Part shown: positions 1-9,791 of the stretch, piece by piece
How the letters are laid out: every line of letters begins with the position of its first letter
Position numbering within the stretch: the stretch's first letter is position 1
Origin: Ignavibacteria bacterium
GTDB lineage: Bacteria > Bacteroidota > Ignavibacteria > UBA10030 > UBA6906
DNA: 41,129 nt
Assembly: GCA_027295705.1 (NCBI GenBank)
Contig: JAPUKJ010000040.1
Coordinates: forward strand, 1-41,129
Reading direction: 5' to 3'
Translations under genes and position numbers: made by a program
Notes under the pieces: model-generated
Seen by the model: the letters and a program-made list of their open reading frames with translations, nothing else
What the model was told of the DNA's origin: nothing
Database searches by the model: none

Positions 1-539
1 ATGACGGAGCCAACAAGTGCCGCAACGATGCCTATGAAATATTCCGTCGGCAGGTAGTCGACCTTCGGCGAGAATGCCACGACGATCGTCGCACTGACAA
101 AAAAGGCAGCTGTACCTTCGAGCGATTTCTTCATGAATTTATGCTTGCCGAACTTTATTCCGAAGAGAGCAGCTATGCTGTCCGAAATAATAAGTATGCT
201 AAACGCGGTAACGACGATGACCTTGGGAAAAATCAAGATACAAATAGAGGCAGAGAGAAGTACATACGTTGCTCCATTGAGTCGCAAAGTGCGATTGTCC
301 CGTTCGTGGGGCCGTAGCAGCCAACCGAAATACGTCTGGTAGATCTGCCAGGCGGCTGGATGCATGAAGCGTGCAACGTCGGCAAATGCAAAAGCCAGGG
401 TCAACGGGAGAAGAATCTTCAGGGCAGTCGATTTTTCAATGAAGTAATATATGATTGGGATGGAAAGCGAGCAGAGGTGGATAGCTTTGCGGATGAGTTC
501 TGCAGTATAACTCTGCTCACCATTCGCCGGCTCATTCAT
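1..539 (-). CDS. SEC59/DGK1/VTE5-like CTP-dependent lipid kinase, 3' end outside window
   Basis: An open frame of 179 codons runs off the left edge. The protein is strongly hydrophobic. It has an N-terminal RKAIHL motif (about residues 17-22) followed by several membrane segments. The diagnostic stretch [14 protein letters not shown] (about 119-132) is followed by KKSLEGT (137-143). In the dolichol kinase/phytol kinase/CTP-dependent diacylglycerol kinase family the matching motifs bind nucleotide and phosphate. The start ATG (539-537) overlaps the ftsH stop as ATGA, so it is probably translationally coupled to ftsH. The likely role is CTP-dependent phosphorylation of a polyprenol, phytol-like alcohol or diacylglycerol in the inner membrane; the substrate cannot be read from sequence. 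A CdsA-type cytidylyltransferase is the main alternative, but the SLEG motif favours the kinase family. Confidence 0.8.
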   Translation of the reverse strand, partial: MNEPANGEQSYTAELIRKAIHLCSLSIPIIYYFIEKSTALKILLPLTLAFAFADVARFMHPAAWQIYQTYFGWLLRPHERDNRTLRLNGATYVLLSASICILIFPKVIVVTAFSILIISDSIAALFGIKFGKHKFMKKSLEGTAAFFVSATIVVAFSPKVDYLPTEYFIGIVAALVGSV

Positions 540-2611
540 TTCTCACTTTTGGCGTCATCAGAATCTGATGCCACAATGGGTTGTTCCTTTTGGTTGGAAG
601 AGTTGTTCTGACCGTCTCCGCGTTTGTCCAATGGGGGGAGTTCTTCACCGCGAATAATTGTGTCTATCTCAATAGCATCGAGCATCTCTCTCTCGAGGAG
701 TGCATGTGAGAGTCGATGGAGTGTATCTATGTTGTCATTCAGAATCTTCTCTGCCCGGTTCATGCATGTGGTAACGATCTTTTTTGCTTCTTCATCGATC
801 GCAATTGCGGTATCTTCACTGTAATTTTTCTGACGTACGATCTGTTTGCCCAGGAAAATCTCCTCTTCTTTTTGCCCGTACGTAAGCGGTCCGAGTTTTT
901 CGCTCATACCCCATTCACATACCATCTTGCGGGCGATTTCAGTTGCACGTTCTATGTCATTGCTGGCTCCGGTGGTTAGTTCACCGAAGATAATTTTTTC
1001 CGCGGCGCGGCCACCGAAGGCATATGTAATCATTCCTTCCAGATAGGCTTTCGAATACGTGTGCTTCTCGTCGATGGGAAGATAGGTTGTCAATCCAAGT
1101 GCGCGTCCGCGTGGGATAATGGTAACCTTGTGCACTGGGTCAGCTTCAGGAACCATACGTGCGACGAGGACATGTCCAATTTCGTGATATGATGTCAACT
1201 TCTTTTCTCGATCTGATATGATCAGACTCTTGCGTTCCATCCCCATCATTACTTTGTCTTTGGATTCCTCGAAGTGCCGCATGCTCACAGCTTTATCATT
1301 CTGTCGGGCGGCGAGCAAGGCTGCTTCATTCACCAGATTTGCTAGGTCGGCACCTGCCAGGCCCGGTGTCCCCTTTGCGAGGATTTCCAGTTTGACGTCC
1401 TCGGCGAGCGGGATTTTCTTTGTATGGACCCGCAGTATCCCTTCGCGGCCTTTCACGTCGGGCCGATCAACGACGACCTGGCGGTCGAAGCGCCCAGGAC
1501 GCATGAGTGCTGGGTCAAGGACGTCTGGTCTATTTGTTGCAGCAATGATGATCACTCCACTGGTTTGGTCAAAGCCATCCATTTCCACAAGCAATTGGTT
1601 CAGAGTCTGCTCTCGCTCATCATGTCCGCCTCCCAAGCCTGCGCCGCGATGACGTCCCACAGCGTCCATTTCATCGATGAAAATAATACATGGGGCATTC
1701 TTTTTCCCTTGTTCAAACAAGTCCCGCACTCTGCTTGCCCCGACGCCAACGAACATTTCGACGAATTCAGCACCAGAGATGGAGAAGAATGGAACGCTAG
1801 CTTCTCCGGCCACTGCGCGCGCAAGAAGCGTCTTGCCAGTACCCGGAGGACCCAATAGCATTACTCCACGTGGGATCCTGCCGCCGAGCTTCTGAAATTT
1901 TGCAGGCTCCTTCAGGAACTCGATGATTTCGGCAAGCTCCATCTTTGCCTCATCTGCTCCAGCCACATCCAGAAATGTTACTTTGGGAGCTCCTTCGCTC
2001 AACACCTTGGCCCGGCTCTTGCCGAAGGAAAAAATCCCTTTTGGACCCCCGCCTTGCATTCGCCGCATGATAATGAGCCACACAACGAGTAACAGAACCC
2101 ACGGTAGTGCACCAATTAGGGCGCTCACCCATGCATTGTCTTCTTTTACAACGGTGAACTGCACTCCTCTTTCACTCCATTCTTTGATCACGTCGCTATC
2201 AAGGATGGGAAGTGTAAGTATGAACTTTCTCTGAATGAGAACCTCTCTTCCCTCACGAGTAACAGTCTCTGGGCTCCGAAGCTCCCCGTGAAAATCGTAA
2301 TTTGCAAACTCAGATTTCTTGATCGTTGCCTTTGCGATCCTATCGTTCTTGAGGAACTCTTGGTATTCCGTATAGGTTATCTCGACTTCGTTACCTTCCG
2401 TTCCTTTGAACAGCGTCATCACGAGGAATACAAGAAGGATGATAGCTGACCAACTGAGGACAACCTTTAATACTTTGTTCCAGTTGAAATCATCATCCGG
2501 TCGTCGTTGTTGTCCCGGTCGTCTGCTTCTTCCCGGGCGGGGGAAACGCCGCCTTTTTTCGGTGTCGGGGGGCCGTCTGTTCCCGCTATTAGATTTCTTC
2601 TGCTCTTCCAT
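536..2611 (-). CDS. ftsH: ATP-dependent zinc metalloprotease FtsH
   Basis: Membrane-anchored AAA+ protease that degrades misassembled membrane proteins and short-lived regulators. The 691 residues start with an Arg/Pro-rich cytoplasmic leader (1-40). Then come TM1 (about 46-68), a periplasmic domain, TM2 (about 164-183), Walker A GPPGTGKT (254-261), Walker B FIDEMD (311-316), the second region of homology RPGRFDR (371-377), the zinc site HEIGH (476-480) and a third zinc ligand Asp in NDIERAT (about 552). HEIGH has Ile where most FtsH proteins have Ala, but HExxH is intact. The acidic, Ser-rich tail is typical. It is third in the tilS-hpt-ftsH order known from many bacteria. A GAGGAG Shine-Dalgarno element lies just upstream of the ATG. 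Confidence 0.98.
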   Translation of the reverse strand: MEEQKKSNSGNRRPPDTEKRRRFPRPGRSRRPGQQRRPDDDFNWNKVLKVVLSWSAIILLVFLVMTLFKGTEGNEVEITYTEYQEFLKNDRIAKATIKKSEFANYDFHGELRSPETVTREGREVLIQRKFILTLPILDSDVIKEWSERGVQFTVVKEDNAWVSALIGALPWVLLLVVWLIIMRRMQGGGPKGIFSFGKSRAKVLSEGAPKVTFLDVAGADEAKMELAEIIEFLKEPAKFQKLGGRIPRGVMLLGPPGTGKTLLARAVAGEASVPFFSISGAEFVEMFVGVGASRVRDLFEQGKKNAPCIIFIDEMDAVGRHRGAGLGGGHDEREQTLNQLLVEMDGFDQTSGVIIIAATNRPDVLDPALMRPGRFDRQVVVDRPDVKGREGILRVHTKKIPLAEDVKLEILAKGTPGLAGADLANLVNEAALLAARQNDKAVSMRHFEESKDKVMMGMERKSLIISDREKKLTSYHEIGHVLVARMVPEADPVHKVTIIPRGRALGLTTYLPIDEKHTYSKAYLEGMITYAFGGRAAEKIIFGELTTGASNDIERATEIARKMVCEWGMSEKLGPLTYGQKEEEIFLGKQIVRQKNYSEDTAIAIDEEAKKIVTTCMNRAEKILNDNIDTLHRLSHALLEREMLDAIEIDTIIRGEELPPLDKRGDGQNNSSNQKEQPIVASDSDDAKSEK

Positions 2612-2631
2612 CGACCTGCGCTGCTCCTCTC

Positions 2632-3198
2632 TTATATATTAACACCAGCAGGATTTGTGTCCGATAACTTGTATATCCCTTTTAGGTTTCTCATCCTCTG
2701 GGCGTAGTCAAGACCATAGCCCAGTACAAAGTGTGAAGGGATGGTGAAGCCAACATAGTCTATGTGGACTGGTTTTTTGACAGCGTCCTTTTTATACAGC
2801 AAGGTTACAACCCTGAATGATTTCGGGTTCTGTCTGCAAATGATGTTCTTGATATAGTCCATAGAAAGTCCTGAGTCGATAATGTCTTCCACGATGATAA
2901 TATCGCGCCCTTCTATCTGGCAGTTGAGTTCTTTTAGCACTCTTACATCGCCAGAGCTGATCTTTGCATCACCATAGCTAGAAAGTTTGAGGAAGTCAAT
3001 CTCACATTCAATTGTCACCTCGCGAATCAAGTCGGCAAAAAAGATAAACGAGCCGTTAAGCACTCCAATGAATATCGGCACAGTTCCCTTATATGTTCTA
3101 CTGATTTCTTGTGCGAGTTGTTTCACCTTCGTCTTGATCTGACGCTCGCTGATCATAACGACGAAGTTATCCCCGTTAACCCTTATCTTTTTTTTCAT
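2632..3198 (-). CDS. hpt: Hypoxanthine phosphoribosyltransferase
   Basis: Purine salvage enzyme that converts hypoxanthine (and often guanine) plus PRPP to IMP or GMP in the cytosol. The 188 residues include the type I PRTase PRPP-binding motif [11 protein letters not shown] (100-110), the upstream GVLNGSFIF loop and the C-terminal [15 protein letters not shown] segment that closes over the base. The ATG at 3198 overlaps the end of tilS by 23 bases. A later in-frame ATG (3156) would leave a short gap instead; the family usually has about 175-185 residues, so either start is possible. The gene sits 20 bases before ftsH in the same operon. Confidence 0.95.
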   Translation of the reverse strand: MKKKIRVNGDNFVVMISERQIKTKVKQLAQEISRTYKGTVPIFIGVLNGSFIFFADLIREVTIECEIDFLKLSSYGDAKISSGDVRVLKELNCQIEGRDIIIVEDIIDSGLSMDYIKNIICRQNPKSFRVVTLLYKKDAVKKPVHIDYVGFTIPSHFVLGYGLDYAQRMRNLKGIYKLSDTNPAGVNI

Positions 3199-4600
3199 TC
3201 GGCCTATTTGGAGAACCTGAAAATTCTAGCTTCATTACATGCCTTGTTTCATCGGTGACCTTAAAGCGGTCGTCGATGCGCTGTCCACACACCCAGACGA
3301 CCTCACCATTCTTTGTTTCAAGGATCGGAATGTTGTGCTTTTCGTAAATCGGAATCTTTGAGTCGATAAAGAAATCGCTGATCTTCTTCTTTGTTTTCAT
3401 TCCCAGCGGGACAAATGAATCGCCAGCACTCCATGTTCGCAGGATGAGCTCTCCGTTCTGAATCCTATCAGCATCGATAAATTCCGCATTTTTTTTGTTG
3501 TTTAATGAAATATTCTTCGCTTCAACAACTTGCGATGCAAAACGGAACTTGTCAAACTCATAGGTATGGTTCGGCCGAACTGTGATTTTGAACTCGGTTG
3601 CCGGTTCTGTTTTTCTCATGACCAGGTTTTCGCGATCGCGGAACACGACGTATTCCTTGGAGAGCGCGACCCATGAGCCGGTTAGTCCCTCCATCAATTC
3701 GAGAATTGCGTTGACTTGCTCGTACTCCAGCTTCCTCTGTGTAAACTGTTCCGCTGCTAGCATCACAATATATTGCTGCAGCAGGATCGGATTGCTTCGC
3801 AGTCGAGGAATGGCAAGCTGTAACTCCTCATCGGATTTCTTTGCGATCATCAAGTCAAAGCTTTGGCGGGCGGTGTACGTTAAAAAGCCCTCCAGTTCGC
3901 GGAACAACTCAGCGGAACGATGGAGCGTCTGCACAACGTTTGGGTTCACCTGCTCCTTTACAGGAGCGAGGATACGGTGACGGATGAAATTGCGTGTGTA
4001 ATAATCTTTCTCGTTCGACGAATCCGTGCGAAACGTCAGTTGGTCTTGGGCTGCATACTGTTCGATTTCGCTCCGTTGCGCGAAGAGTAGAGGTCTGACG
4101 ATTCTTCTGTCCACTCTATAGACAGGAATACCTGATAGGCCCTGTACGCCGGCTCCGCGAAAGAGGTTCAGCAGAATAGTCTCCGCATTGTCATCGGCGT
4201 TGTGAGCAGTTGCAATCTTGTCCGATCCGCTGGAAAGCAATAGCTTTTCCAGGAACTCGTACCGCAACTTGCGCGCTGCTTCCTGGACGCCCAGTTTGTT
4301 GTGCTGTGCGTACTCAGCTGTGTTTGCGCGCTCTACGTAGAAATCAAATCCGTGATGCTGTGCCAGTTGAGCAACGTGATGTTCATCCTCGTCGGCTTCG
4401 CTGCCTCGAAGCTCGTGGTTGAAATGAGCCACAATGATCGTCAGGCCGAATGCGTCCTGCTCTTTGGCGAGCAAGTCCAGCAATACGACGGAATCAACCC
4501 CTCCGCTGACGGCAGCAATAATCTTGTCTCTTTCCTCGATTAATTGCCGGCGGCGGCTGAACTCATGAAACCGTGTTAGAAACGCTCGTGACGAAAACAT
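3176..4600 (-). CDS. tilS: tRNA(Ile)-lysidine synthetase TilS
   Basis: Modifies C34 of the CAU-anticodon isoleucine tRNA to lysidine using ATP and lysine, so that it reads AUA. The 474-residue protein has the PP-loop motif SGGVDS (32-37), the HFNHELRG and TAHNADDNAETILLNLFRG motifs of the N-type ATP pyrophosphatase fold, and a C-terminal TilS domain (about 375-460, with the SAGDSFVPLGM and KKISDFF blocks). The length matches long-form TilS proteins that carry both C-terminal domains. It is the first gene of the minus-strand operon and overlaps hpt by 23 bases. A CAU tRNA lies 142 bases upstream, though that tRNA looks more like elongator Met. Confidence 0.96.
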   Translation of the reverse strand: MFSSRAFLTRFHEFSRRRQLIEERDKIIAAVSGGVDSVVLLDLLAKEQDAFGLTIIVAHFNHELRGSEADEDEHHVAQLAQHHGFDFYVERANTAEYAQHNKLGVQEAARKLRYEFLEKLLLSSGSDKIATAHNADDNAETILLNLFRGAGVQGLSGIPVYRVDRRIVRPLLFAQRSEIEQYAAQDQLTFRTDSSNEKDYYTRNFIRHRILAPVKEQVNPNVVQTLHRSAELFRELEGFLTYTARQSFDLMIAKKSDEELQLAIPRLRSNPILLQQYIVMLAAEQFTQRKLEYEQVNAILELMEGLTGSWVALSKEYVVFRDRENLVMRKTEPATEFKITVRPNHTYEFDKFRFASQVVEAKNISLNNKKNAEFIDADRIQNGELILRTWSAGDSFVPLGMKTKKKISDFFIDSKIPIYEKHNIPILETKNGEVVWVCGQRIDDRFKVTDETRHVMKLEFSGSPNRPNEKKDKG

Positions 4601-4741
4601 AGCCTACTCTTGATTCATCTAAGAAAAATTCCCCTTCGCGTGGGGCAACTCCTGAGTGCATTTTACTCTTTGTGCGCCGATCGCCTGCGCGTGGAGACTT
4701 TTATCTTCGTTGCCTGCCGTCAAAGGGGAGTGGGACCGATG

Positions 4742-4815
4742 TAGCGGGAGAGGGATTCGAACCCCCGACACATGGATTATGATTCCATTGCTCTAACCAA
4801 CTGAGCTATCCCGCC
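4742..4815 (-). tRNA. tRNA with CAU anticodon, probably elongator tRNA-Met
   Basis: A 74-base cloverleaf: acceptor GGCGGGA/TCCCGCT, T8 A9, D-arm GCTC/GAGC with a 9-base loop, anticodon stem ATGGA/TCCAT around loop ATCATAA (anticodon CAT), a 5-base variable loop, T-arm GGGGG/CCCTC around TTCGAAT, and discriminator A73. CCA is not encoded. The first acceptor pair is G1-U72, a pair also found in the Bacillus subtilis elongator tRNA-Met, which favours Met. A CAU tRNA could instead be the TilS substrate tRNA-Ile2, and anticodon alone does not decide. It is not an initiator: there is no GGG/CCC block at the base of the anticodon stem. Confidence 0.93.
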
Positions 4816-5243
4816 ACGTATGACAATTTTGCTGAGCCACGCCTCTCACGATATTGATGAGTCGTGAAGCAATTAGCATGTCAGAGTTACCTGTGCCCCG
4901 TGGGAGGCACCATCGTTGCAAACAGGTCAAAAACAGTGTGAATGCTTGAAAAATATAATACTTATTGGCCTAAAGAGCAAGGGTCCAAGATATGGTCATC
5001 CATCGGCGTCCGTTGAGAATTGAAGCTTTAATAGGTATATTTTCGTGAGTAGTCGATGAGCAGATATGTCACACACAGCAACGAATGAATGTGAGACCCA
5101 AATTCACACCTTCCGCAAGCAAAGGTACTATGTGATGTTATCAAATTTTGCGTTTGTATCTCATTTGAGGAGTGTGGTTGCGGAATTGAAGGAATCCATG
5201 GGGTCCGATGCGCCGCAGTCGTCACTATTGATTGGCGCTAACG
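4816..5243. other. Intergenic region between divergent tRNA and hpnC
   Basis: About 430 bases without a convincing gene; the short frames here lack family signal and ribosome binding sites. It holds the putative hpnC promoter (5013-5041), a leader of about 200 bases before hpnC, and presumably the promoter of the minus-strand tRNA. A short imperfect inverted repeat (CTCACG near 4845 against CGTGAAG near 4863) lies upstream of the tRNA. Confidence 0.6.
5013..5041 (+). promoter_or_regulatory. Putative sigma70-type promoter for hpnCDE
   Basis: TTGAGA (5013-5018), a 17-base spacer and TATATT (5036-5041). The spacer ends in AGG directly before the -10, as in the promoter proposed for copZ at 25082. 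Transcription from here would give a leader of about 195 bases before hpnC. Confidence 0.5.
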
Positions 5244-6152
5244 ATGCAATCTATGCTTGCAAACAACGTTGATGCAGTCGTTGCGCCCGCCGTACAATCA
5301 ACAGAAGCTCAGATTGTTCAGGCCTACAAGTATTGCGAAGAACTCACCAGAAGTCATTATGAGAACTTCCCGGTTGCGTCACGGTTTATTCCCAAATTCT
5401 ACCGCCCCCACATCTGCAATATTTACGCCTTTGCTCGGATTGCGGATGATCTCGCTGATGAAGGTAAGCTGCAGCCGGATGAACGGCTCCGGAAACTTGA
5501 TGATTGGGGGGAAAAGCTCGATGGATGCTTTGATGGAAAACCGGAAGGCCCAGTTTTTCTGGCCCTTGCGGAAACCGTTGCCAAATTCGAGATTCCCAAG
5601 ACTCCATTTGTCCGTTTATTAAGAGCCTTCCGGATGGATGTAACTCAGAGAAGGTTTGAGACATTTAAGCAGCTACGGCACTATTGTGAGCACTCTGCGG
5701 ACCCAATTGGAGAACTGGTACTCTACGTTTTTGGGTGTGCCTCAGATCGAACTGTTTCCCTCTCCAACAAAATCTGCACTGGACTTCAGCTTGCAAACTT
5801 CTGGCAGGACGTATCTGTTGATTGGGCAAAAGATCGGATCTATATACCTCTTGAAGATTTTCGTCGTTTTGGCTATACTGAGGACGCTCTCATGCAGCAA
5901 ATCGCCGATGAGCGTTTCTCCCGACTGATGGAATTTGAAGTTAGCCGTACCAAAAGGTTCTTCGAAGAGGGAAGACCTTTGATTAATGAGGTGGCGAGTG
6001 ACCTTCGCTTTGAACTCACTCTTACTTGGTACGGCGGGATGGCCATTCTCAACAAAATTGAAGGTGACGGTTGCAACGTCTTGACAAAACGACCGGCTAT
6101 CTCTTCGATGGATAAACTCATACTCCTTTCAAAAGCGATGTTTCGTAGGTGA
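5244..6152 (+). CDS. hpnC: Squalene biosynthesis protein HpnC (hydroxysqualene synthase)
   Basis: Trans-isoprenyl diphosphate synthase family protein. In the HpnCDE route HpnC converts presqualene diphosphate to hydroxysqualene. The first Asp-rich motif sits in YAFARIADDLADEG and the second in FWQDVSVDWAKDRIYIP, both expected of squalene/phytoene synthases; FYRPHICNIYAF is HpnC-like. The frame extends to a TTG at 5232, but ATG at 5244 or 5253 is more plausible; none has a clear Shine-Dalgarno. The stop overlaps the GTG start of hpnD (GTGA, 6149-6152), implying coupled translation. It is first in hpnC-hpnD-hpnE, and sequence order plus motifs separate it from its paralogue hpnD. Confidence 0.93.
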   Translation: MQSMLANNVDAVVAPAVQSTEAQIVQAYKYCEELTRSHYENFPVASRFIPKFYRPHICNIYAFARIADDLADEGKLQPDERLRKLDDWGEKLDGCFDGKPEGPVFLALAETVAKFEIPKTPFVRLLRAFRMDVTQRRFETFKQLRHYCEHSADPIGELVLYVFGCASDRTVSLSNKICTGLQLANFWQDVSVDWAKDRIYIPLEDFRRFGYTEDALMQQIADERFSRLMEFEVSRTKRFFEEGRPLINEVASDLRFELTLTWYGGMAILNKIEGDGCNVLTKRPAISSMDKLILLSKAMFRR

Positions 6153-6991
6153 CTGCTTCTGCTGCCGCCATAGCGAAAAGCAGCAACACGAGTTTCTATT
6201 ACTCGTTTTCCGTGTTGCCCAAACACAAGCGTGAGGCGATCCACGCTGTCTATGCCTTTTGCCGGCACACAGATGATATTGTGGACGATGATGCGGACGA
6301 AGCGCGAAAAGTGATCCTTCTCCGTAAGTGGAGAACGGAGCTTGGGCATGCACTCAGAGGCACCTCGTCCTATCCCATTCTCAATCAGTTGAGCGCAACA
6401 GCACGTCAGTTTAACATTCCCGTCGACCATTTTTACGATCTCATTCGCGGAGTAGAGCTCGATCTTGTGAAAACCCGTTACCAAACGTTTGAGGAACTAC
6501 GCGAGTATTGCTATCTTGTCGCTTCATCTGCAGGATTGATGTGCCGCCAGATATTCGGCTATAGGAATGAATCCACGAGAGATTACGCCATCAATCTAGG
6601 CATCGCACTTCAACTCACTAACATTCTGCGCGACGTGAAGGATGATGCCAGAAGGGGAAGGATTTATCTTCCCCTCGAAGATTTTGAGAGGTTTAGCTAT
6701 AGTGAGGACGACTTGTTTAATTCTCGGTATACCCCTGAATTTGTTAACCTTATGCGGTTCGAGTGTGACCGGGCCAGTCGGTATTTCGACCGTGCGCGCG
6801 ATGCGCTGAAGGATGAGGACAAGCATTTCTTCTTTCCTGCTCGCATCATGTGGTCGATCTACGCGCATACACTGCGCCGAATCATGCATGCTGACTACAA
6901 TGTGTTTAAGGGACGCATTTCGATATCTAGATTCTTACAACTCCTAATCACCTTCCGTTACTGGCTCAGCCATCACCTGAAATATTCATAG
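6149..6991 (+). CDS. hpnD: Presqualene diphosphate synthase HpnD
   Basis: Condenses two farnesyl diphosphates to presqualene diphosphate, the first committed step to squalene. The 280 residues show SFYYSFSVLPKHKREAI near the N-terminus, the first Asp-rich motif in YAFCRHTDDIVDDDAD, and the second in NILRDVKDDARRGRIYLP, all characteristic of squalene/phytoene synthases. The start is GTG at 6149 within the hpnC stop region (4-base overlap). It is followed by 35 bases and then hpnE. A phytoene synthase is the alternative reading for a lone gene, but the hpnC and hpnE neighbours settle it. Confidence 0.94.
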   Translation: MTASAAAIAKSSNTSFYYSFSVLPKHKREAIHAVYAFCRHTDDIVDDDADEARKVILLRKWRTELGHALRGTSSYPILNQLSATARQFNIPVDHFYDLIRGVELDLVKTRYQTFEELREYCYLVASSAGLMCRQIFGYRNESTRDYAINLGIALQLTNILRDVKDDARRGRIYLPLEDFERFSYSEDDLFNSRYTPEFVNLMRFECDRASRYFDRARDALKDEDKHFFFPARIMWSIYAHTLRRIMHADYNVFKGRISISRFLQLLITFRYWLSHHLKYS

Positions 6992-7026
6992 GACTTCCCT
7001 CAAGACGGCTCACTCCCTTAAGTGTA

Positions 7027-8361
7027 ATGACATCTAAACAGGTTGTAATTGTTGGTGGTGGGGTGAGTGGGCTTTCTGCTGGCGTCTGCTTGAGTGAACG
7101 AGGTGTCCCCGTCACACTGCTGGAGCAGAAGCCAACTCTTGGTGGACGTGCATATTCTTTCAAGGATGCAGAAACCGGTGACATCATCGATAACGGTCAG
7201 CACGTGTTGATAGTCGGCTACGAACGGACCATGCAGTTTCTCAAGACCATTGGCACTCTCCATCTGCTTTCAATCCAGCCATTACCCGTCTTGATTTTTC
7301 ATCACCCACAAAAAGGTTTCTGCCGATTTCAGTTGCCCAAACTACCAACCCCGATGCATTTCATCGTTGGGATTCTCCAGAGCAATCTCTTTTCTTTTAT
7401 GGATCGGTGGAGAATGCTGCGAGCTGGTAAGGACATCCAAGCGGCTGATGTGGAGGATTCGCTAGCGACTATGACCGTCGAGCAATGGCTGGATTCTGTC
7501 GGACAGTCCGCCGAATGTAGGCGTTCGTTCTGGGAACCTATCGCAGTTTCCATGATGAATGAGAACCTTGCTACTGCGCCAGCCCTCCCTTTCGTACGAT
7601 CGCTACGGAAAGCTTTTCTCGGTAATTGGCGAAATGCATGTCTAGCCGTCCCCAACGTTGGCCTGAGTCAATTGTATGTCGAAGGTTCACAGAAATACAT
7701 TGACACCCACGGCGGCAAAATCAGTTGCGGTGCGGATGTCGTGGAAATTCTTTTCAAAGATTCTCTGGTAGAGCGTGTTAGACTGCGGAACAACGTGGAG
7801 GTAGAATGCACTGCACTGATCCTTGCGGTTCCCCCGTACAGGGTACAAGCGCTGTTGCCTGATGCAATGTTGAGGGGTCCCTCTCTTTCCGATATTCAGT
7901 CAATCAGATATTCACCGATCATTTCAGCCCATCTTTGGTTCGTAAAGGATTTTATGGATCACGAATTTTGCGGCCTCATTGGCAGGAGGACGCAATGGCT
8001 CTTCAACAGAAGAAAAATCATTAAAGAGTCCGGTAAAGGCGGGCACGTTTCTGCGGTGATTAGTGCAGCATATGACTTTGTAGAGTACTCAAATGAGGAG
8101 TTGATTCGTTTGACGCTCGAAGACATTCGTAGTGTTTATCCTGCTCTAGCGACTGAGCCTACACACGCGGTCGTGATAAGAGAAAAACGAGCAACTTTCT
8201 CGCTGACGCCAAAGACAGAGTATTTGCGACCTCCGCAGGAAACTTCCGTCCCGAACCTCTTTCTAGCTGGTGACTGGACCAATACCGGCTATCCTGCGAC
8301 CATTGAAGGAGCAATCGTAAGCGCCGAACGATGTGCTGATTTGGCGATGCGGGTGGTTTAA
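7027..8361 (+). CDS. hpnE: Hydroxysqualene dehydroxylase HpnE
   Basis: FAD-dependent amine-oxidase-fold enzyme that reduces hydroxysqualene to squalene, ending the HpnCDE pathway. The 444 residues begin with the Rossmann dinucleotide motif VIVGGGVSGLSAG and the following GGRAYSF block. They end with LFLAGDWTNTGYPATIEGA, the FAD-binding C-terminal motif of the carotenoid desaturase/HpnE group. The product would feed hopanoid, sterol or squalene accumulation; no squalene-hopene cyclase lies in this window. Operon partner of hpnC and hpnD on the same strand. Confidence 0.94.
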   Translation: MTSKQVVIVGGGVSGLSAGVCLSERGVPVTLLEQKPTLGGRAYSFKDAETGDIIDNGQHVLIVGYERTMQFLKTIGTLHLLSIQPLPVLIFHHPQKGFCRFQLPKLPTPMHFIVGILQSNLFSFMDRWRMLRAGKDIQAADVEDSLATMTVEQWLDSVGQSAECRRSFWEPIAVSMMNENLATAPALPFVRSLRKAFLGNWRNACLAVPNVGLSQLYVEGSQKYIDTHGGKISCGADVVEILFKDSLVERVRLRNNVEVECTALILAVPPYRVQALLPDAMLRGPSLSDIQSIRYSPIISAHLWFVKDFMDHEFCGLIGRRTQWLFNRRKIIKESGKGGHVSAVISAAYDFVEYSNEELIRLTLEDIRSVYPALATEPTHAVVIREKRATFSLTPKTEYLRPPQETSVPNLFLAGDWTNTGYPATIEGAIVSAERCADLAMRVV

Positions 8362-8505
8362 TTGTAATTCCCTCACCGCATCAATTTGGTTGAAGTTGGG
8401 ACAGGTTTCCATCGCATACGCAGAGACTTACTCCCGTTGCTTTTCTTCCGCAAAATCCAGATATTTATCGCGGAACAACAGGTTAGCTCAGTATCATATT
8501 AGGTT

Positions 8506-8880
8506 ATGCAATCAGAAAAGTTCGTGTTGCTTGTGGATGACGAACCGGCAAGCTTAAACGCCACGAAGGTGGGGTTGGTCGATAGGGGATTCAATGTAAG
8601 GGCTGTTGAAGGAGCGGAAGCGGCATTAAAGGAGATTCGTTCTGAGAAGCCCAGCATTGTTGTTTCTGATCTCGTCATGCCGGGGACGAACGGGTTTGAG
8701 CTATTCCAGGAAGTCCAGAAAGGTCCCGAATACCGCTCGATCCCGTTTGTGTTCCTCACTGCCGTTGACGATTATTATGCGAAGAAATTTGGTAAAGAGA
8801 TCGGTGGAGCTGCCTATATAACTAAACCTGTCGACTTGGACGAACTGGAGAAGATCATTAAAGAAAAACTCGGCGAGTAG
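8506..8880 (+). CDS. Single-domain response regulator (CheY-like receiver)
   Basis: A 124-residue stand-alone receiver domain. The acidic pair D11-D12 lies in LLVDDEP, the predicted phosphoacceptor is D55 in VVSDLVMPG, the switch Thr is T85 in FLTA, and the conserved Lys is K107 in ITKP. There is no output domain, so it must act through protein contacts like CheY, Spo0F or DivK relatives. No histidine kinase is encoded nearby, so its partner is unknown. A clean intrinsic terminator follows 36 bases after the stop, making this a monocistronic or operon-terminal gene. Confidence 0.95.
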   Translation: MQSEKFVLLVDDEPASLNATKVGLVDRGFNVRAVEGAEAALKEIRSEKPSIVVSDLVMPGTNGFELFQEVQKGPEYRSIPFVFLTAVDDYYAKKFGKEIGGAAYITKPVDLDELEKIIKEKLGE

Positions 8881-8916
8881 TGCATTGACTTGTGGAGGCT
8901 TGCGTTCATAGTTAGC

Positions 8917-8941
8917 ATCCCGCAATAAGCGGGATTTTTTA
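8917..8941 (+). terminator. Rho-independent terminator after the response regulator
   Basis: A perfect 7-base stem ATCCCGC (8917-8923)/GCGGGAT (8929-8935) with loop AATAA, followed by a run of Ts to 8940. It ends the response-regulator transcript before gpmA. Confidence 0.9.
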
Positions 8942-9172
8942 TATTTGGTCACCATCTGTTCTGAAGATTTGCTCGGCTTGGCTCGTGAGCGTGTGCTCTC
9001 CTACTTTTCATGTATGGGATGTTCGTGCCTTCGGTTATCCTCGAAGTCGGCATTGGTTAGTTTGTGCTCGTAGGGGCCGGCATGCAGGTGGTTGAACTTC
9101 CCCCCAAAATTTGTTACTCTACACCGACCTATTACACACCTCTCCAATTATTCCTAATAACACAGACGTTCG

Positions 9173-9778
9173 ATGAACCCGGTAATCCTCCTACGCCACG
9201 GCGAATCGCAGTGGAATTTGGAGAACCGTTTCACAGGATGGGTTGATGTACCTCTTTCCCAGAAAGGCATCGAAGAAGCGCGGAACGCTGGTGAGAAACT
9301 GAAAAGCTTTAGGTTCGACAGGGCTTTTACGTCAGTTCTGAAGCGCGCAAAAGATACGCTTGACATCGTGCTCGATATCATCGGTCAAAAAGATATTCCG
9401 ATTGATTATCACCATGCGTTGAACGAACGTCACTACGGTGACTTGCAAGGTTTGAACAAGGCTGAGACTGCGCGGAAGTATGGCGATGCGCAGGTGAAAA
9501 TCTGGCGAAGAAGCTATGATGTTAGCCCACGAAACGGTGAAAGTCTTAAGGACACCGCTGAAAGAACCTTGCCCTATTGGAAAAAAAAGATCCTGCCTTG
9601 TGTAACGAAAGGTGAACGGATCATCATTTCTGCACATGGAAACAGTCTTCGTGCGTTGGTGATGCACCTTGACAACCTCTCAAAAGAAGAAGTGCTGGAA
9701 CTCAATATCCCAACGGGAGTTCCACTTTTGTATGAGTTCGACGCTTCCGGGAAACCGACCTCCCATAAATACCTCTGA
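9173..9778 (+). CDS. gpmA: 2,3-bisphosphoglycerate-dependent phosphoglycerate mutase
   Basis: Histidine phosphatase superfamily enzyme interconverting 3- and 2-phosphoglycerate in glycolysis. [10 protein letters not shown] at the N-terminus contains the catalytic His9, followed by [24 protein letters not shown] carries the acid/base Glu, and [11 protein letters not shown] the second active-site His. These GpmA blocks distinguish it from general histidine phosphatases. At 201 residues it is shorter than the roughly 250-residue E. coli enzyme, like the short GpmA forms of several phyla. The ATG at 9173 has no clear Shine-Dalgarno. A broken glycosidase fragment begins 13 bases after its stop. 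Confidence 0.94.
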   Translation: MNPVILLRHGESQWNLENRFTGWVDVPLSQKGIEEARNAGEKLKSFRFDRAFTSVLKRAKDTLDIVLDIIGQKDIPIDYHHALNERHYGDLQGLNKAETARKYGDAQVKIWRRSYDVSPRNGESLKDTAERTLPYWKKKILPCVTKGERIIISAHGNSLRALVMHLDNLSKEEVLELNIPTGVPLLYEFDASGKPTSHKYL

Positions 9779-9791
9779 GAACGTCATCCTT

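Noticed and set aside
5028-5225. Antisense gene in the hpnC leader
   Set aside because: The short minus-strand frame has no start signals or family match and overlaps the proposed promoter.
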